Source: Nemophila menziesii (lineage: Eukaryota > Streptophyta > Magnoliopsida > Boraginales > Hydrophyllaceae). Taken from it: a stretch of DNA of 64,000 nt. The notes beneath the pieces were generated by a model. It searched no databases and was not told the origin of the DNA. It saw only the letters and a program-made list of their open reading frames with translations. The DNA lies in NCBI GenBank assembly GCA_029959085.1, contig JARWIR010000091.1:1612001-1676000 (forward strand), written 5' to 3'. This document shows, piece by piece, positions 10,935 to 22,432 of this stretch. Every line of letters begins with the position of its first letter. The first letter of the stretch is position 1. A program made the position numbers and the translations under genes.

Positions 10935-11085
10935 ACATGTAGTAGATATCGGTGGTGATAAAATTGGTAATACAGAAACGATTTATGCAGAGATAGTTGA
11001 CACAAAAAATGGTGTTACTAAGATTGTTGACCTTAAGATCGGTGTTAAGATCGATGAAACAGAAATTGTTCGAGCCTACTACATA
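10129..11085 (+). repeat. Direct repeat pair of ~97 bp, ~860 bp apart
   Basis: The segment at about 10129-10225 (containing TTAAGATCGATGGCGCAGAA) and that at about 10986-11080 (containing TTAAGATCGATGAAACAGAA) align for nearly 100 bp at roughly 80% identity. Each copy also holds degenerate internal repeats of AGATTGTTGACCTTAAGATC. The pair brackets the ~760-bp stretch that has no recognisable domain. Confidence 0.75.
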
Positions 11086-11188
11086 CTTTATAAAGGTACT
11101 GACTGTCAAGGTCATCTTGATGGTGCTTCTAGTAATGACTCTATTTCTGACAAGGCTACAAGTACACAGGGTGTTCCCGTGATGGAAA

Positions 11189-11908
11189 GTGGGCCTTCTT
11201 TTGCTGAAGTGGATGACGGCCTATCCCTTAATAGGGCCGGGTTTAATGGATAGTGTATTAGTGAGGAATTGTCGAGGAGCAAGGGAACCTTCGACAAAAA
11301 GTATGTTTAAGTCCCTAAACTCGAAGTTTCATATTTCCATTGCTTGTTTATTGGAGTCTAAGTTAAGGTCTAGTAAGTTAGCTTCTTGTAATCACTTTAA
11401 AGTGTTTGCAAATTCACACGTAGTCGAACCTAGGGGAAGATCTTTTATGTTTGGGGGGATTCTATTGTTGTGGAATGATTCCGTCAAGCTAATAGTTTTA
11501 AACTCTTCATCATCTTTTGTAATTGCTCCAACATGTGAAAGTGAAAGAACAAAATTATGGAAAGCTCTAACGGCTTGGTATTCAAAGGTGGATATCCCGA
11601 CCTTATTCATTGGTGATTTCAATGATATATCACGTACTTCAGAAAAAATTGGTAAAAAAGAACCTAATTTTGATAGAAGTCTAAAGTTTAACGACTTTAT
11701 TAATCAGAATAGTTTAATTGATATTCCAAGCAAAGGATGCTTTTATACTTGGTCAAATAAACGAAAAGGAGACGAAAATGTTAAAGAGAGGCTTGATCAT
11801 GGACTTGCTTCATTATCTTGGTGTGAAGCTTACCCTAATGCGTCAATTCAAGTGCCACATGTTATTGCTCTGATCATTCACCCTCATTCTTTCTATGGAC
11901 ACTCCTAA
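11189..11908 (+). pseudogene. LINE endonuclease domain (exonuclease-endonuclease-phosphatase fold)
   Basis: The frame contains the diagnostic order of a plant LINE endonuclease: VRNCRGA near the start, ACLLESKL (catalytic Glu), then FIGDFNDI with a following SEKIG, then FYTWSNKRKG and ERLDHGLAS. The final SDHSP active-site motif is present in the DNA near 11868-11885 but in another frame, since this frame reads VIALIIHPHS. A frameshift therefore separates the domain's last motif and joins it to the reverse transcriptase frame starting at 11895. The enzyme would nick target DNA for target-primed reverse transcription. Confidence 0.85.
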
Positions 11909-13695
11909 ATCAAGGTTCGAAAAATATTTTATGTTTGAATCTCGATGGTTGGAAAACGATCAGTGTAAAAAATTTATTAGTAAAATTTGGATTGGTCAAG
12001 GTAATGCTCATTCTATAAAAGAATTCTGTGCAAAACGAGATGCTCTATGTTTGGCTTTAACAGGATGGAGTAAAGAGAATTTCTGTAATAACAGGAAACT
12101 GATTGACAAATACCAAAGAGAATTGACGGATCTTCAAAATGATCGAGCTACTGAAACTAATTGGTATAGAGAAAAAGAGATATATGAAAAATTAGAAGAA
12201 GCTTGGAGGCAAGAGGAATTATATTGGGCTGATAAAGCAAGAGATCAATGGATTAAAAAAGGTGACAAGAATACTAGATACTTTCATGCTAAAACTCTTT
12301 TCAGGAGAAAAGTGAACACAATTGGTGCTCTTAAAAATGATATTGGATCTTGGACGGAAGATGAATCAGAAATAAAAGGTATTATACGTGATTATTATAT
12401 CAAGCTTTTCAAGGATACTACGGATAATCATGGACCGGATATCTCGCAATATATAGCAAATAAAGTATCTAATAATCTCAATGAGGAACTCACTAAATTG
12501 CCCGATATTGAGGAAGTTAAGAAAGTTGTATTTGATATGTCTGGGTCTAAAGCACCGGGGCTAGACGGTCTACCAGGTAATTTTTATCAAGAAAATTGGA
12601 ATACCTTAAAGGATGATATCTTTACTATTATCACCAATTTCTTTAAGGATAATATTCTACTTAATGGTCTTAATGACACACTCATTACGCTTATTCCTAA
12701 GGGAGATTCTCAAGAAACCGCCGCAGATTATAGACCGATTGCATGTCTTAATTTCAGTTATAAAATTATTTCGAAGATCCTTGCCAATAGATTACAACCT
12801 ATTATGGATGATCTTATATCACCAACCCAATCAGCCTTTATTAAAGGAAGAAGCATTCAAGATAACATCTTAATCGCACAAGAGGTCTCATATTTTCTTA
12901 AAGGAAATCAAACAAACATTTTGCAGCGGTTAAAATTGACATGGCGAAAGCTTATGATCAAGTTAATTGGAGTTTCCTTATCAATACACTTAAAGCAATG
13001 GGTTTTTGTGATAAATGGGTAGAATGGATCTATAATTGTATCTCCTGAGTCTCTTTTCAGATTAAAGTCAATGGCCAAAGGCTTGAAAATTTTTCACCGA
13101 CTAGAGGAATCCGGCAAGGAGACCCCTTATCACCACTTCTATTCTCTTTACTTACAGAAAGCCTTATTGGCCTTATTAATTATCAATGTCGTGAAGGAAA
13201 CATTAAAGGAATAAATATTACCAGAAACTGCCCGAGATTAACACATCTTATGTTCGCCGATGACGCTTTATTCTTTATTAACATTGAACAAAAGGAAATT
13301 GAAGCCTTTAAGAATACTATATCACTTTTTTCTGTCAAGCATCCGGTCAAAGAATTAATTTCCAAAAATCCTCGATTCTTTTTAGTAAAGGAACTCCAGA
13401 TCACATATGTGATGAAGTCGCTAAATATCTTAATGTTACAAAAACTACGGCATTTGGTAAATATCTTGGTATACCTTTCTCTCTTAAAAGAGCAAAGTCG
13501 GCAAATTTGAATTATATTAAAGATAAGCTTCTTAGCAAATCCTCAATCTTTCTAGCTAACTTACTTTCTGATGGAGGTAAAGAGGTACTCATAAAAGCTG
13601 TGCTTCAAGCTGTACCGAATTATGCAATGTCTATATTTGAATTTCCTAAAACACTATGCAAAATATTGTCTGGGATTGTTGCTAACTTCTGGTAG
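11895..13695 (+). pseudogene. LINE reverse transcriptase, broken in several frames
   Basis: The first frame (11895-13022) gives the linker region (ARDQWIKKGDKNTRYFHAKT) and RT fingers: SGSKAPGLDGLPGNFY, TLITLIPKGDSQ, DYRPIACLNFSYKIISKILA, SAFIKGRSIQDNIL. A frameshift near 12920 moves the catalytic [13 protein letters not shown] motif to another frame, followed by a stop near 13046. TRGIRQGDPLSPLLF follows at about 13098-13145 and the active-site FADD at 13253-13264. Another shift follows near 13340, and a TAG at 13693 replaces an expected Trp codon. The thumb region continues to about 13980, again with a stop. Not functional. Confidence 0.9.
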
Positions 13696-13791
13696 GATTC
13701 CAATACTAAAAAAAGAATTCATTGGGTTAAATGGAAAAAAATAGCTAGAGCTAAAAGTGTCGGGGGTATTGGTTTTAGAGATTTTCAGAAA

Positions 13792-15334
13792 ATGAATATG
13801 GCTTTACTAGCCAAGCAAGCGTGGAGGATCATCGATAATCCTAATTCACTTGTTGCTAGAGTATTAAAAGGTATTTACTCACCCTATGATAGTTTTTTCA
13901 ATGCCAAACTTTCTAATAAAAGATCGTGGAGTTGGGCTAGTATTTATAAAGGGATCCAATTTATCAAGAAACATTAGATATGGAGAATTGGGAATGGATT
14001 AAATACCAATATTTGGAACCAGAACTGGATAGGAAATAACATTACTTTGGATAAACCTGTTGATTGTGAAGTTGATAGAGTTGCCCAGCTATTTAATGAT
14101 GATATGACAGCTTGGAATATTGAATTACTAAGACAACTCTTCCCGCCGAATATTGTTAGTGATATCTGTAAAATCACTCCTCAGTGAAGATGATAAGCTA
14201 ATTTGGCCGTTCACAAAAGATGGAATATATAGTACAAAATCAGGATATCATAAATTGGTAGAGAATGAAATACAAAATGAAGCACAATCATCAACTCAAG
14301 GAGATCATAATGATAGTAATTTATGGAATATCATTTGGAGGTCAAATGTCATGAATAAAGTAAGAGCTTTCGGTTGGAAAGTATGTAATGGCGCAATCCC
14401 CACCAAGCGCAATCTAAAAGTTAGAAAATGTGTAAAAGACGATATTTGCGAGTGGTGTGAGCTTGGTAAGGAAGATATTGAGCATCTCTTTATTAAATAT
14501 CCATTAAGTATGGCAATATGGGCGAACTCAAAATTACAAATTCATATAGATAAAGACAGCAAATACCAACTGGGTAATTGGCTAATCGAAACGTGTAAAA
14601 AGTATGTGAAAAGTGGATGTGATCGAAATGAATTTATTGCATATTTTCTCCTTACTATCTGGAATATATGGAAGGCTAAGATGAAGGGTTTTCATGAAAA
14701 CACGCCGTGGGTGATCAAAGACATTCTTTATAAGATTCATTCCAATATGAAAGATCTTTTCGGATCTAGAAGCGATGAAGAAGGAGATCAGGTAAATAGA
14801 GATGAGAAGAAGAAAAAAGGGGATAATGGAGTTAACATAGAAGATAACCCAGTACTGAGGGATGATTCGGAATATATTTTCATGAGTGATGCATCTTTTA
14901 AAAAAGAATATGAACCGTCAGGTATAGCTTCAATAGCAATTAATAAAGAAGGTAAGGTTACTCACAAGATTGTATCTAGATCCATTGTCAAAAGTTCTGT
15001 TGAAGGTGAATGTTGGGCGGTCCTTTTGGCTATGAGAAAGGCCGCTATATGTAATATTCGGAGTGTTTCTTTCTACTCCGATAACCTTGAATTGGTTCAA
15101 GGTATTTCTAGATGCACAGGTCTTCGATGGCAAATTTATCCGTTCATTGCCGAAATGAGGAGCTGGCTTATGAAGTTCCCTTCTTGGAAGGTTAACTTCG
15201 TAAATAGGAATCTTAATAGCGTTGTGGATCTACTGGCTAAGTGTGCAAGACAAAATATCGACCCCTCATCTTGGAAGGATGGCTCTTTAAGTGATTTTTA
15301 TATTTTTCTAAAATCTCTGTATAAACGATCGTGA
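13792..15334 (+). pseudogene. LINE C-terminal part: connection, zf-RVT and RNase H-like domain
   Basis: 13792-13977 encodes MNMALLAKQAWRIIDNPNSL, the segment that always precedes zf-RVT in plant LINEs. An in-frame stop follows. The 14153-15334 frame encodes the zf-RVT region (WNIIWRSNVMNKVRAFGWKV, CEWCELGKEDIEHLFIKYPL; the usual Cys of the HLFF.C motif is replaced by Tyr) and an RNase H-like domain with FMSDASF, EGECWAVLLAM, FYSDNLELV and the tail VNRNLNSVVDLLAKCAR. A charged linker (GDQVNRDEKKKKGD) lies between them. This 3' part is the best conserved section of the element. Confidence 0.88.
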
Positions 15335-15349
15335 TAATGAATTAACTTT

Positions 15350-16060
15350 GTTTCTTGGAAAAAAAATGTCTTTAATTTCAAAATGTAAATATAAACAAAA
15401 ACTTTCTAGACATATATTTTAGATCCTGCTTTAGAATACAAAAAATATATTATTATTTTCTTCAAAAATGAATTTCAAAAAATCATTTTGGTTTAAGAAA
15501 AGTATTTAGAACAAGAGACCTTGGACTACCAATTTATTTGTAACGTAAACTCTATACCGACAAAAGCAAAAGCAAACTATTTAAAAGGATATTTTTTTCC
15601 CTTGGTCCAATTTATACGCATCTTGACTGATCTCATCGTGAATATGTATACCTATCAAGCATACCCTTAGACAAGACAAAACTAGATTATTCATATTTAG
15701 AGAGGCAACACAAACCATGTACCACTCAGATTGAGAGACAAGATTCTGGGCATATTAACTAACCCAACTGGTTTTTAAAAGGATTTCTTGTCAATATTCA
15801 AGATATAACTGCTTTGATCTTTCGGCTTTCATGTGACCTTGGTCAGTAGTAGTGGAGCAGATTTATCTTACACCATCCACTTAATCCAGACATCATTTCA
15901 TTGTTCGCCCAAAAATTTATGGTTAAAATCTGTCATGATAATGAATAGCCTAAAATATTTTTGGAGACTTTCCTTCTCGTGTTCTGCTAGAATATTTGGA
16001 ATGTAAAAAATGAAGATTTTTTTAGATTAAGCCTTGAAGCAAAGATGTTGTGGATACGAT
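15350..16060. other. Intergenic, nothing recognised
   Basis: AT-rich sequence between the LINE tail and the gypsy LTR cluster. No ORF with a recognisable domain. Confidence 0.5.
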
Positions 16061-16099
16061 ATCTTGTTGTTGATCTTTGAGTTTCCCCTTTGAGCAATG

Positions 16100-17717
16100 A
16101 TGAATGATGTTGTCCTCCGAATTGTAATATAAAATTAACTTTCGGAGAATGATAGCTCACAAGTGCACGAGTCGTCGCAAGTAGTAAAAGTAATAATTTT
16201 ATACTTTCCACAAGGAATATAAAGTCAACAATGTAATTTTAATCTAATCTAGATACCATTGACGAAACTAAAAATAAAATATTTTCATTTGTTTTTTTTA
16301 AAAGATTTACTACTAACAATGAATAAAATTAGGATTAACTAAAACATAACTAAAATGAGGGTGTAAAGATATGGAGAGAAAGTGTAGCTCGATATACTTG
16401 TACTTACCATTAACTATGACTTGGGCGTAACTGAAATTATAAGGGAAAAATGAGACGATGTTGCTAATCGGATTCTAAGGTATACACCAAGTCTCCTTCA
16501 AATATTTAATACTAGGAACCTCAACCAAGTGAAATCGCAATATTAATAAACGGTTAAGTTTATTACTCTCTCATAATTATCTAGCAACTTAGATCTTTTG
16601 ATTCTCAAACTCAATTAGACGTTAAGTATCCCATATCTACTACTAAATCTCTCTCTCTCTCTGACAAAATTTGATAGCTAACGAATCTAATATATGTCAC
16701 ATCATATACATGAATTTAAGAATAAATTGCAAGGATATAAACAATAACACCACCACCACCAACAATAACAACAAAAACATCACTACCACCACCACCACTA
16801 AGAACAAGAACAACAAGATAAACAAAACAACAACATCATCATCATCAACAAACAACAACATTTCTATTTAATTATAAAACTATAAACTCATACAATTAAA
16901 TCCAAATCATAACTTAGGGTTCATTGCCCTAATATCTCAACCTATTAATGTAATTAGTTTATGATGGAATATGGGAATACAACGTATGAAAAATACATAA
17001 TTTGAACTAATAAATTAAAGGAAGGAGAAATTACCCAAATAGATTAAGAAAGAATGAAACATAGTGTTGTAATGACTCTTTCTTGTTCTTTCTCTTGCTC
17101 CTAACATTCCTAACTTTTTAGAATGATTAGTGGTATATTTTGAGGATAAAAACTAGTATATAAAGTCCCAAAATATATTTCTGATTAGCTGGGTCAACGT
17201 AAGTGAGTGAAAAGTGACTCAATGGACTCTTTATAAATTTTGGGCAGCTTAGGTCTTCATATCGAAACACAACTAACTTTTTCAATTCAACTCTGGATAT
17301 CAAAGAATTACTTTTCACATGATATACACTCCAAGGGTTATCTTGTGTGTAAGTTTCGTGATAAAAATTCTCACCAGTTATTTGTCGTAAATTTTCAAAG
17401 ATGATAGAAAAGTTATGCCAGTATTTCTTGATGAGCTTCTCATGGACTTTTTGGATCCATTTGCAACTTGACTTAGGGTTTGTATTGTTTTTTTGACTTT
17501 CTAGCTCCATATTGGGGACTCGTATCATCCATGTTCCTAGGGAGCTACACACTTAGCACTCAAATTATCTCAAATTGCTCGAAAAACACATTTATATTCA
17601 AAACTACCTAACAACTCAAAACATGCAAGATAAAGGGATATATATCACATTTAAAAACAAAAACCCACCTAATTGATGTCTCATATATCTCAAAAATTAT
17701 CACAAAAGGAGATACAT
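16100..17717 (-). mobile_element. Decayed Ty3/gypsy LTR, minus orientation (copy 1)
   Basis: On the minus strand it opens TTGATGTATCTCCTTTTGTG after a purine-rich tract (AGTTAGGGGTCT) and ends near 16100 with GTGCACTTGTGAGC and an ATTCGGAGGACAACA segment. The second half aligns with the LTR at 26331 (minus) and that at 27936-29430 (plus). The first part is repeated at 20040-20945. Shared phrases include GGGTCAACGTAAGTGAG (plus strand, about 17191). Inside is an ACC/AAC trinucleotide tract (16743-16860). The 141-codon minus-strand ORF at 17127-17552 lies within the LTR and is not a gene. Confidence 0.65.
16743..16860. repeat. (ACC)n/(AAC)n compound microsatellite
   Basis: A run of ACC, AAC, AAG and ATC trinucleotides, producing the poly-Thr/Asn ORF seen here. 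No coding support. Confidence 0.9.
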
Positions 17718-18280
17718 CAAGACCCCTAACTTGAGGTTTTGTCGTCTTGACAAAATAAGTACAAAATAGGATCCCAAAACCAAAAATTCTATAAAGGAGA
17801 AGCATATAACAATCCCAAGATAACAATGTAAAAAAAAGGATCATAAGTTACTACTCAAGAAATAATGCAAATAAGATACTATCGTCATATAATGAACACA
17901 TTAAAGTTCCAAGAACAATTAATTTAATAATTCACAAATGGGGACTGAAATACTTAGCTCGAAGTGGCGGCTACAGGGTGATCCTAGATCATTCGATATT
18001 ATGTAAGGCCTACTTAATCACTTCCTTTTTGCTTATTTGTCATGCAATCACATAACTAAGAATCTTATGATATTTTTGGTTATGGCGTAGGCTTCAAGTA
18101 CGTATGATATATACATTTGCATAATATATAATGAACTTTTGTCCATCTTCTCATAAATCAAACAACTATCCGCCTAAGAACTTGAGGTTACACTCGAAGA
18201 TATACTCACTCATTACCTTTTTAATGCATTAGACTCGTGTCCCCACATTCCTTTTTGATGTTCCATAATTCACTTGATGG
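17718..18280 (-). mobile_element. Internal 3' region of the copy-1 gypsy element
   Basis: On the minus strand it ends in the purine-rich CTCAAGTTAGGGGTCT tract that abuts the LTR. It contains GATCACCCTGTAGCCGCCAC, which matches the segment upstream of the plus-strand LTR at about 27676 (GATCACCTTATAACCACCAC). Non-coding. Confidence 0.5.
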
Positions 18281-18282
18281 CT

Positions 18283-18508
18283 ATGTTGTAGAAATCGCCG
18301 CCTAGGCACCACCTAAGCGCCAACTCGCCCCTCAGGTGCTTACGCCTAGTAAAAGTGCTAGGCGTTTTTGCCTAGTGCCTTAATCACCGTTGAAAAGGCA
18401 CCTAGCCCGCTTATGCGTCGATTAATGGCAAAAAATGGCTGCCTAAGCGTTCTTTTTAATTTTTTATTCTCGAGAATTATTGAATTGATATTATAACTCA
18501 AATTGTAG

Positions 18509-18565
<57 letters not shown>

Positions 18566-18750
18566 TATAGTGTTGTAAGATGAATTTTATGACTCAAATA
18601 GTTCAAATAGTTATAATTATTGCGTATAATATTACTAAATATACAAAATTACATAGCGAGATTCAAACCACCTAATCCCCGTATAATTTCGCCTAGGTGC
18701 TAGGCCTGGTCGACCGCCTAGGCTGCGAAACTGAGATCTACAACATAACT
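18283..18750. mobile_element. MITE rich in GCCTAGGC motifs
   Basis: The left end TATGTTGTAGAAATCGCCG and the right end ATCTACAACATA form an inverted pair. Both arms carry many copies of GCCTAGGC, GCCTAGTG or CTAGGCG in either orientation. A (TA)n microsatellite of about 45 bp (18515-18560) is in the middle. The element is GC-rich at the edges compared with its surroundings. It interrupts the gypsy internal region. The superfamily is not clear. Confidence 0.65.
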
Positions 18751-20030
18751 TGACAGATTCTTTTATTTCTACTTTTGTTCATTCTTTTTACAAGTCAAAC
18801 ATTAATCTTGTTTTGATGTAAGAATTTATGTTTTTTACTTTATTTTCATTCATTTTTTTCTCTATTTTTTTGTTTTTTTGCCAATCTTTTTTCACTTTTC
18901 TTGAATCCGGCAAGGATCACAAAAAAGTTCACCAAACATGTAGAACTATATAATAATACAACCTAGCCAATGTATCCCAAAACCACGAACACCCACCACC
19001 CTAAACTCAATCTTAAAGACAATTATCTATGAGGTATTTTGACTCAAGGGCGGGTCATATGCTAAAGTTCTACAAAGTAATGGGTATAAGCTTATAATAA
19101 GGGCTAACAAATAAAAAGGCTTAAGGCTCAGAGTGACTAAGAATGATAATCAATTTCATTATGACAAAGGATAGAGGGAAAAAGTGTCTAATAAACACCT
19201 ATTCCTTTTCCTAGCTATGTGATCTCATTAACTCATTTACATCAAAGCGCAAGCACAATTCAACTAGCGCGGATCTCACGTTCTATCAACATATACTCAG
19301 TTCTCGCTATGTTTCTAGTCCCTTATATGCATTGACCACTAATCAATCTTTCCATGTTAACATGTTTTTGTATGAGCATTCAAGTACAGATATGGAAAAT
19401 TGACAAAGAAAGTACCTAACTATTATCATTGAATCATTTTACACGTTTTCGAGGGATATAACTAGTTCACACCTGTTTCCTAAACTTTTTTTTTTCTTTT
19501 TCTTCTTTTTTTATATTTTTTTCTTAAATCAAGTAAACACATAAAACAGGGACGAAGACAACAAGTACCCTACCCCCAACTCAAAGTTGGGTCGCGTCCC
19601 CATGACTCCAAAAATACTCAAAAAGTAGTGAATTCTTAAGAATATAAACCTAAAAACATATTATATAACTAAAAATAAAATATTATAAGGGTAAAAAAAA
19701 TATGTAGCTCTTACGAGAATTGCTCAATCCCCAAGTTAGGGGTTGACGTTCGTGATGCGTCTCATTCTATCGTGGTGTTTCATGGTCTTATGGATTGACT
19801 CGGAGCCAAAGGGGCATGCAAATTTGAGAAAAACTCTTTCATTTTTAGCGTCACACGTCATCTTTTTTCTTTAACATAACTTTTCATACGATATTCAAAT
19901 GAGGCGTGGTTTGTAGAATTATAAACTAGACTTCTCTAGCTTTCCATCAGTATAAATATCTACCCAAAACTTATAGCCAATTGTTCATATTTTATTTCTA
20001 AATTTGATGTAATATGAAGAGTCTCAAGGA
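18751..20030 (-). mobile_element. Decayed gypsy non-coding internal region (copy A)
   Basis: It aligns in pieces with 23640-25000. Both contain a CCCAACTCAAAG-type segment then CCCCATGACTCC or CCCCACGACTC (about 19581 and 24451), an AGGGGCATGCAAATTTGAGA motif (about 19810 and 24668) and an AAATGAGGC(G/A)TGGTTTG segment. This layout is the typical long non-coding stretch near the 3' LTR of Athila/Tat-like elements, here reading on the minus strand. No ORFs. Confidence 0.55.
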
Positions 20031-20039
20031 TTTGGCCAT

Positions 20040-20945
20040 AGTCTTTTTATCAGAGCTCCTATCAACTAAATATAAAGTCTAAAATTCATACATTTAATTA
20101 TATATCCCAAACTATATACAATTAAATCCAAATAAAAAATTAGGGTTCGTACCCAAGCATCTAGAGCTACCAATGAAATTAGTTCATGATGAAATAAAGA
20201 AAAATAAAGTATGAAGAAGACATATTTTAAAATAAGAAATTAAAATAAGGAGACATTTAACAAACAGATTAGGAAAGATTAGGAAATAGGATGTTGTAAT
20301 TATCTTCCTTGTTCTTTCCCTTTGCACCCAACGTTTCTAGATTTTTAGAATGATATGTGGTGTGCTTTGAGGATATACATACATATATATATATATCCAA
20401 AAACATTTACCATCAGTTGGGCCAACTGAAGTGAGTCAAAAGTGTCCCAGTAGTCTCTTTACAAATTCTGGATAACGTGGATCTTCATAGCGAAATGTAC
20501 ATAACTTCTTCAATTCAACTCTGATTTGTGAATCGTTTATTTTGACAATGTCTACACTCCAAGGGATAACTTGTGTGTAAGTTTCATTAATCAAATCCTA
20601 GTCAATTATTAGTCATAATTTTTCAAAGCTGATAGAAATATTTTGTCGACAATTCTTGTTGAACTTCTATGAGTTTTTTGACTCCTTTTGCAACTTGACT
20701 TGGGTTTTTAATTGACTTTTTATATTTCTAACTTCATCTTCGTGTTTTATATAATCTATGTTCCTAGGAGCTGCACAGTTAGCACACAGATCGTCTCAAA
20801 TTGCTCCAAAACACATTTATATCTGAAACTAGCTAACAACTTAAAACATGTCAAATAAAGGAACAAATCCTACATTAAATCTCAAAACCTCACTTAATTG
20901 ATGTTTCGTATATCTCAAAATTTATCACAAAAGGAGAAACATCAA
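20040..20945 (-). mobile_element. Decayed Ty3/gypsy LTR, minus orientation (copy 2, truncated)
   Basis: It starts on the minus strand with TTTGATGTTTCTCCTTTTGT (20945 downward) and aligns with copy 1 at 16900-17717. Shared stretches include the ATTGCTC..AAAACACATTTATAT segment, the AAGGGATAACTTGTGTGTAAGTTTC-type segment and the GGTGTGCTTTGAGGATA-type segment. Its 3' part is missing. Copies 1 and 2 in the same orientation with non-coding DNA between them could be one element's two LTRs or nested insertions. Confidence 0.6.
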
Positions 20946-20984
20946 ATGCACTCCCTAAGCGAATCGTCTCATTAAAGATGCTCC

Positions 20985-21413
20985 CATTACTACAACACGG
21001 GTGTTATTTAGCGACAAAATTTATGACGTTGGAAGTAATAACATTCACGGGGAAACATAAATGTTTGTCTCTGTTGAGAAAAAACAATGTGAATCGGAGA
21101 CGAACAATGTCATCGCTGATGTTAATAATGATAATTATAATAATAATAATACTAATAATAATGAAGTTGTGCAAAACACTTATAAATTTAAAAAAAAACA
21201 CGTCATTAGCGATGACCAAACTCGTCAATGATGTGAATCATCATAATAATTATTAAAAAAATGTAATTCCCGCACGAATATAAAAATTTAAAAGTATGAA
21301 TGACGTTGGAAGTAATAACATTCACGGCGAAACATAAATGTTTGTCTCTGTTGAGAAAAAATAATGCGAATTTGAGTCGAACAATGTCATCGCTGATGTT
21401 AATATTGATAATG

Positions 21414-21501
<88 letters not shown>

Positions 21502-21700
21502 CAACAACAACAATAATAATAAAGTTGTGCAAAACACTTATAAATTTTAAAAAACACTTCATTGGCGATGACCAAAGTCGCCGCTGATGTGAATCATCAT
21601 AATAATTATTCAAAAATGTAATCCTGCACGAATATAAAAATTTAAAAAATATAATAAAAAATAAAAATCGTTCACTACCGATTACCAATATCGTCGCTAA
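20985..21700. mobile_element. CACTA-like non-autonomous element with internal ~310-bp tandem duplication
   Basis: The left end begins TACTACAACACGGGTG followed by TTTAGCGACAAAA, and the right part ends TCGTCGCTAAAG, so TTTAGCGAC occurs inverted at the two ends, as in CACTA subterminal repeats. Inside, two units (about 21025-21298 and 21300-21640) are direct repeats sharing GACGTTGGAAGTAATAACAT, AACAATGTCATCGCTGATGT and TGATGTGAATCATCATAATA. The second unit has gained a long (ATA)n run. No transposase ORF; the poly-Ile and poly-Leu ORFs here are products of the microsatellite. Confidence 0.6.
21410..21525. repeat. (ATA)n/(CAA)n microsatellite
   Basis: More than 30 consecutive AAT-type trinucleotides, then CAA repeats. 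The first duplicate unit has only a short version (21125-21160), so the tract expanded after the duplication. Confidence 0.95.
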
Positions 21701-22059
21701 AGAAATACCCAATTAAAAGACCCTATCAGGGGTTTTATTTTTACATTTTACCCTACCCGTTAAAAGCTCCCACCCTACGCCTCCCAGTGTACTTCAGCCA
21801 ATCTCCAACCATTGTTCTACCATCCAAATTTCAACACATCCACAAACTACCCACCCCCTACAAATAAGGTATACTGATTTTATTTTTGTGTATATGTGGT
21901 GTTATATGTGTGTATGTGTGTGTATATATATATATATATTTATGTGTGTGTATGTGTTTGTTTGTTTTTGAGATAATATCTATAGTATTGTAGTGTAAAA
22001 AATTGTTTCATATGATTGTATTATGAAATTTAATAATATATGGATTTTATTGCAATTTT

Positions 22060-22367
22060 TTGAAAATATATAGAGGCTTATAGTGCATTTTTTTATTTTT
22101 GTTAATGGTCCTATAGTGCAATTTACTCAAAAATTATAATATAGGAGTAAATAGTTCAATCTCAGAAATAAAAATTGGGTCTTAAAGGGAAATTTTGCAT
22201 TTTCTAGGATGTATAATGCAATTTACGCAAAAAAAAGTATATAGGGATTGATATTGCAATTTTGGATCGTATAGTGCCCTATATTGCATTGCCATCTATT
22301 GTAAAGGGTTAGGTTAGTGCAGTTTGACTAAAAATATGAATATATGGACTAATGGTGCAAATATAAA

Positions 22368-22432
<65 letters not shown>

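Larger units (their letters stand above)
9852..15345 (+). mobile_element. Near-full-length but broken LINE
   Basis: In order on the plus strand it carries an ORF1-position segment, apurinic-type endonuclease, reverse transcriptase, zf-RVT and RNase H-like domains, the layout of plant L1-type LINEs. The 3' end is a short A-rich tail after TTGTTTCTTGG (about 15350). Several frameshifts and stops inactivate it. No clear target-site duplication was found, and the 5' border is uncertain because the first kilobase is not recognisable as ORF1. Confidence 0.85.

Noticed and set aside
17127..17552. 141-codon minus-strand ORF
   Set aside because: It sits inside a gypsy LTR that has a second, closed copy at 20040-20945.
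21206..21712. 168-codon ORF with a long poly-Ile run (minus strand)
   Set aside because: It is translation of the ATA microsatellite inside a CACTA-like element; the same tract also gives poly-Leu in another frame.
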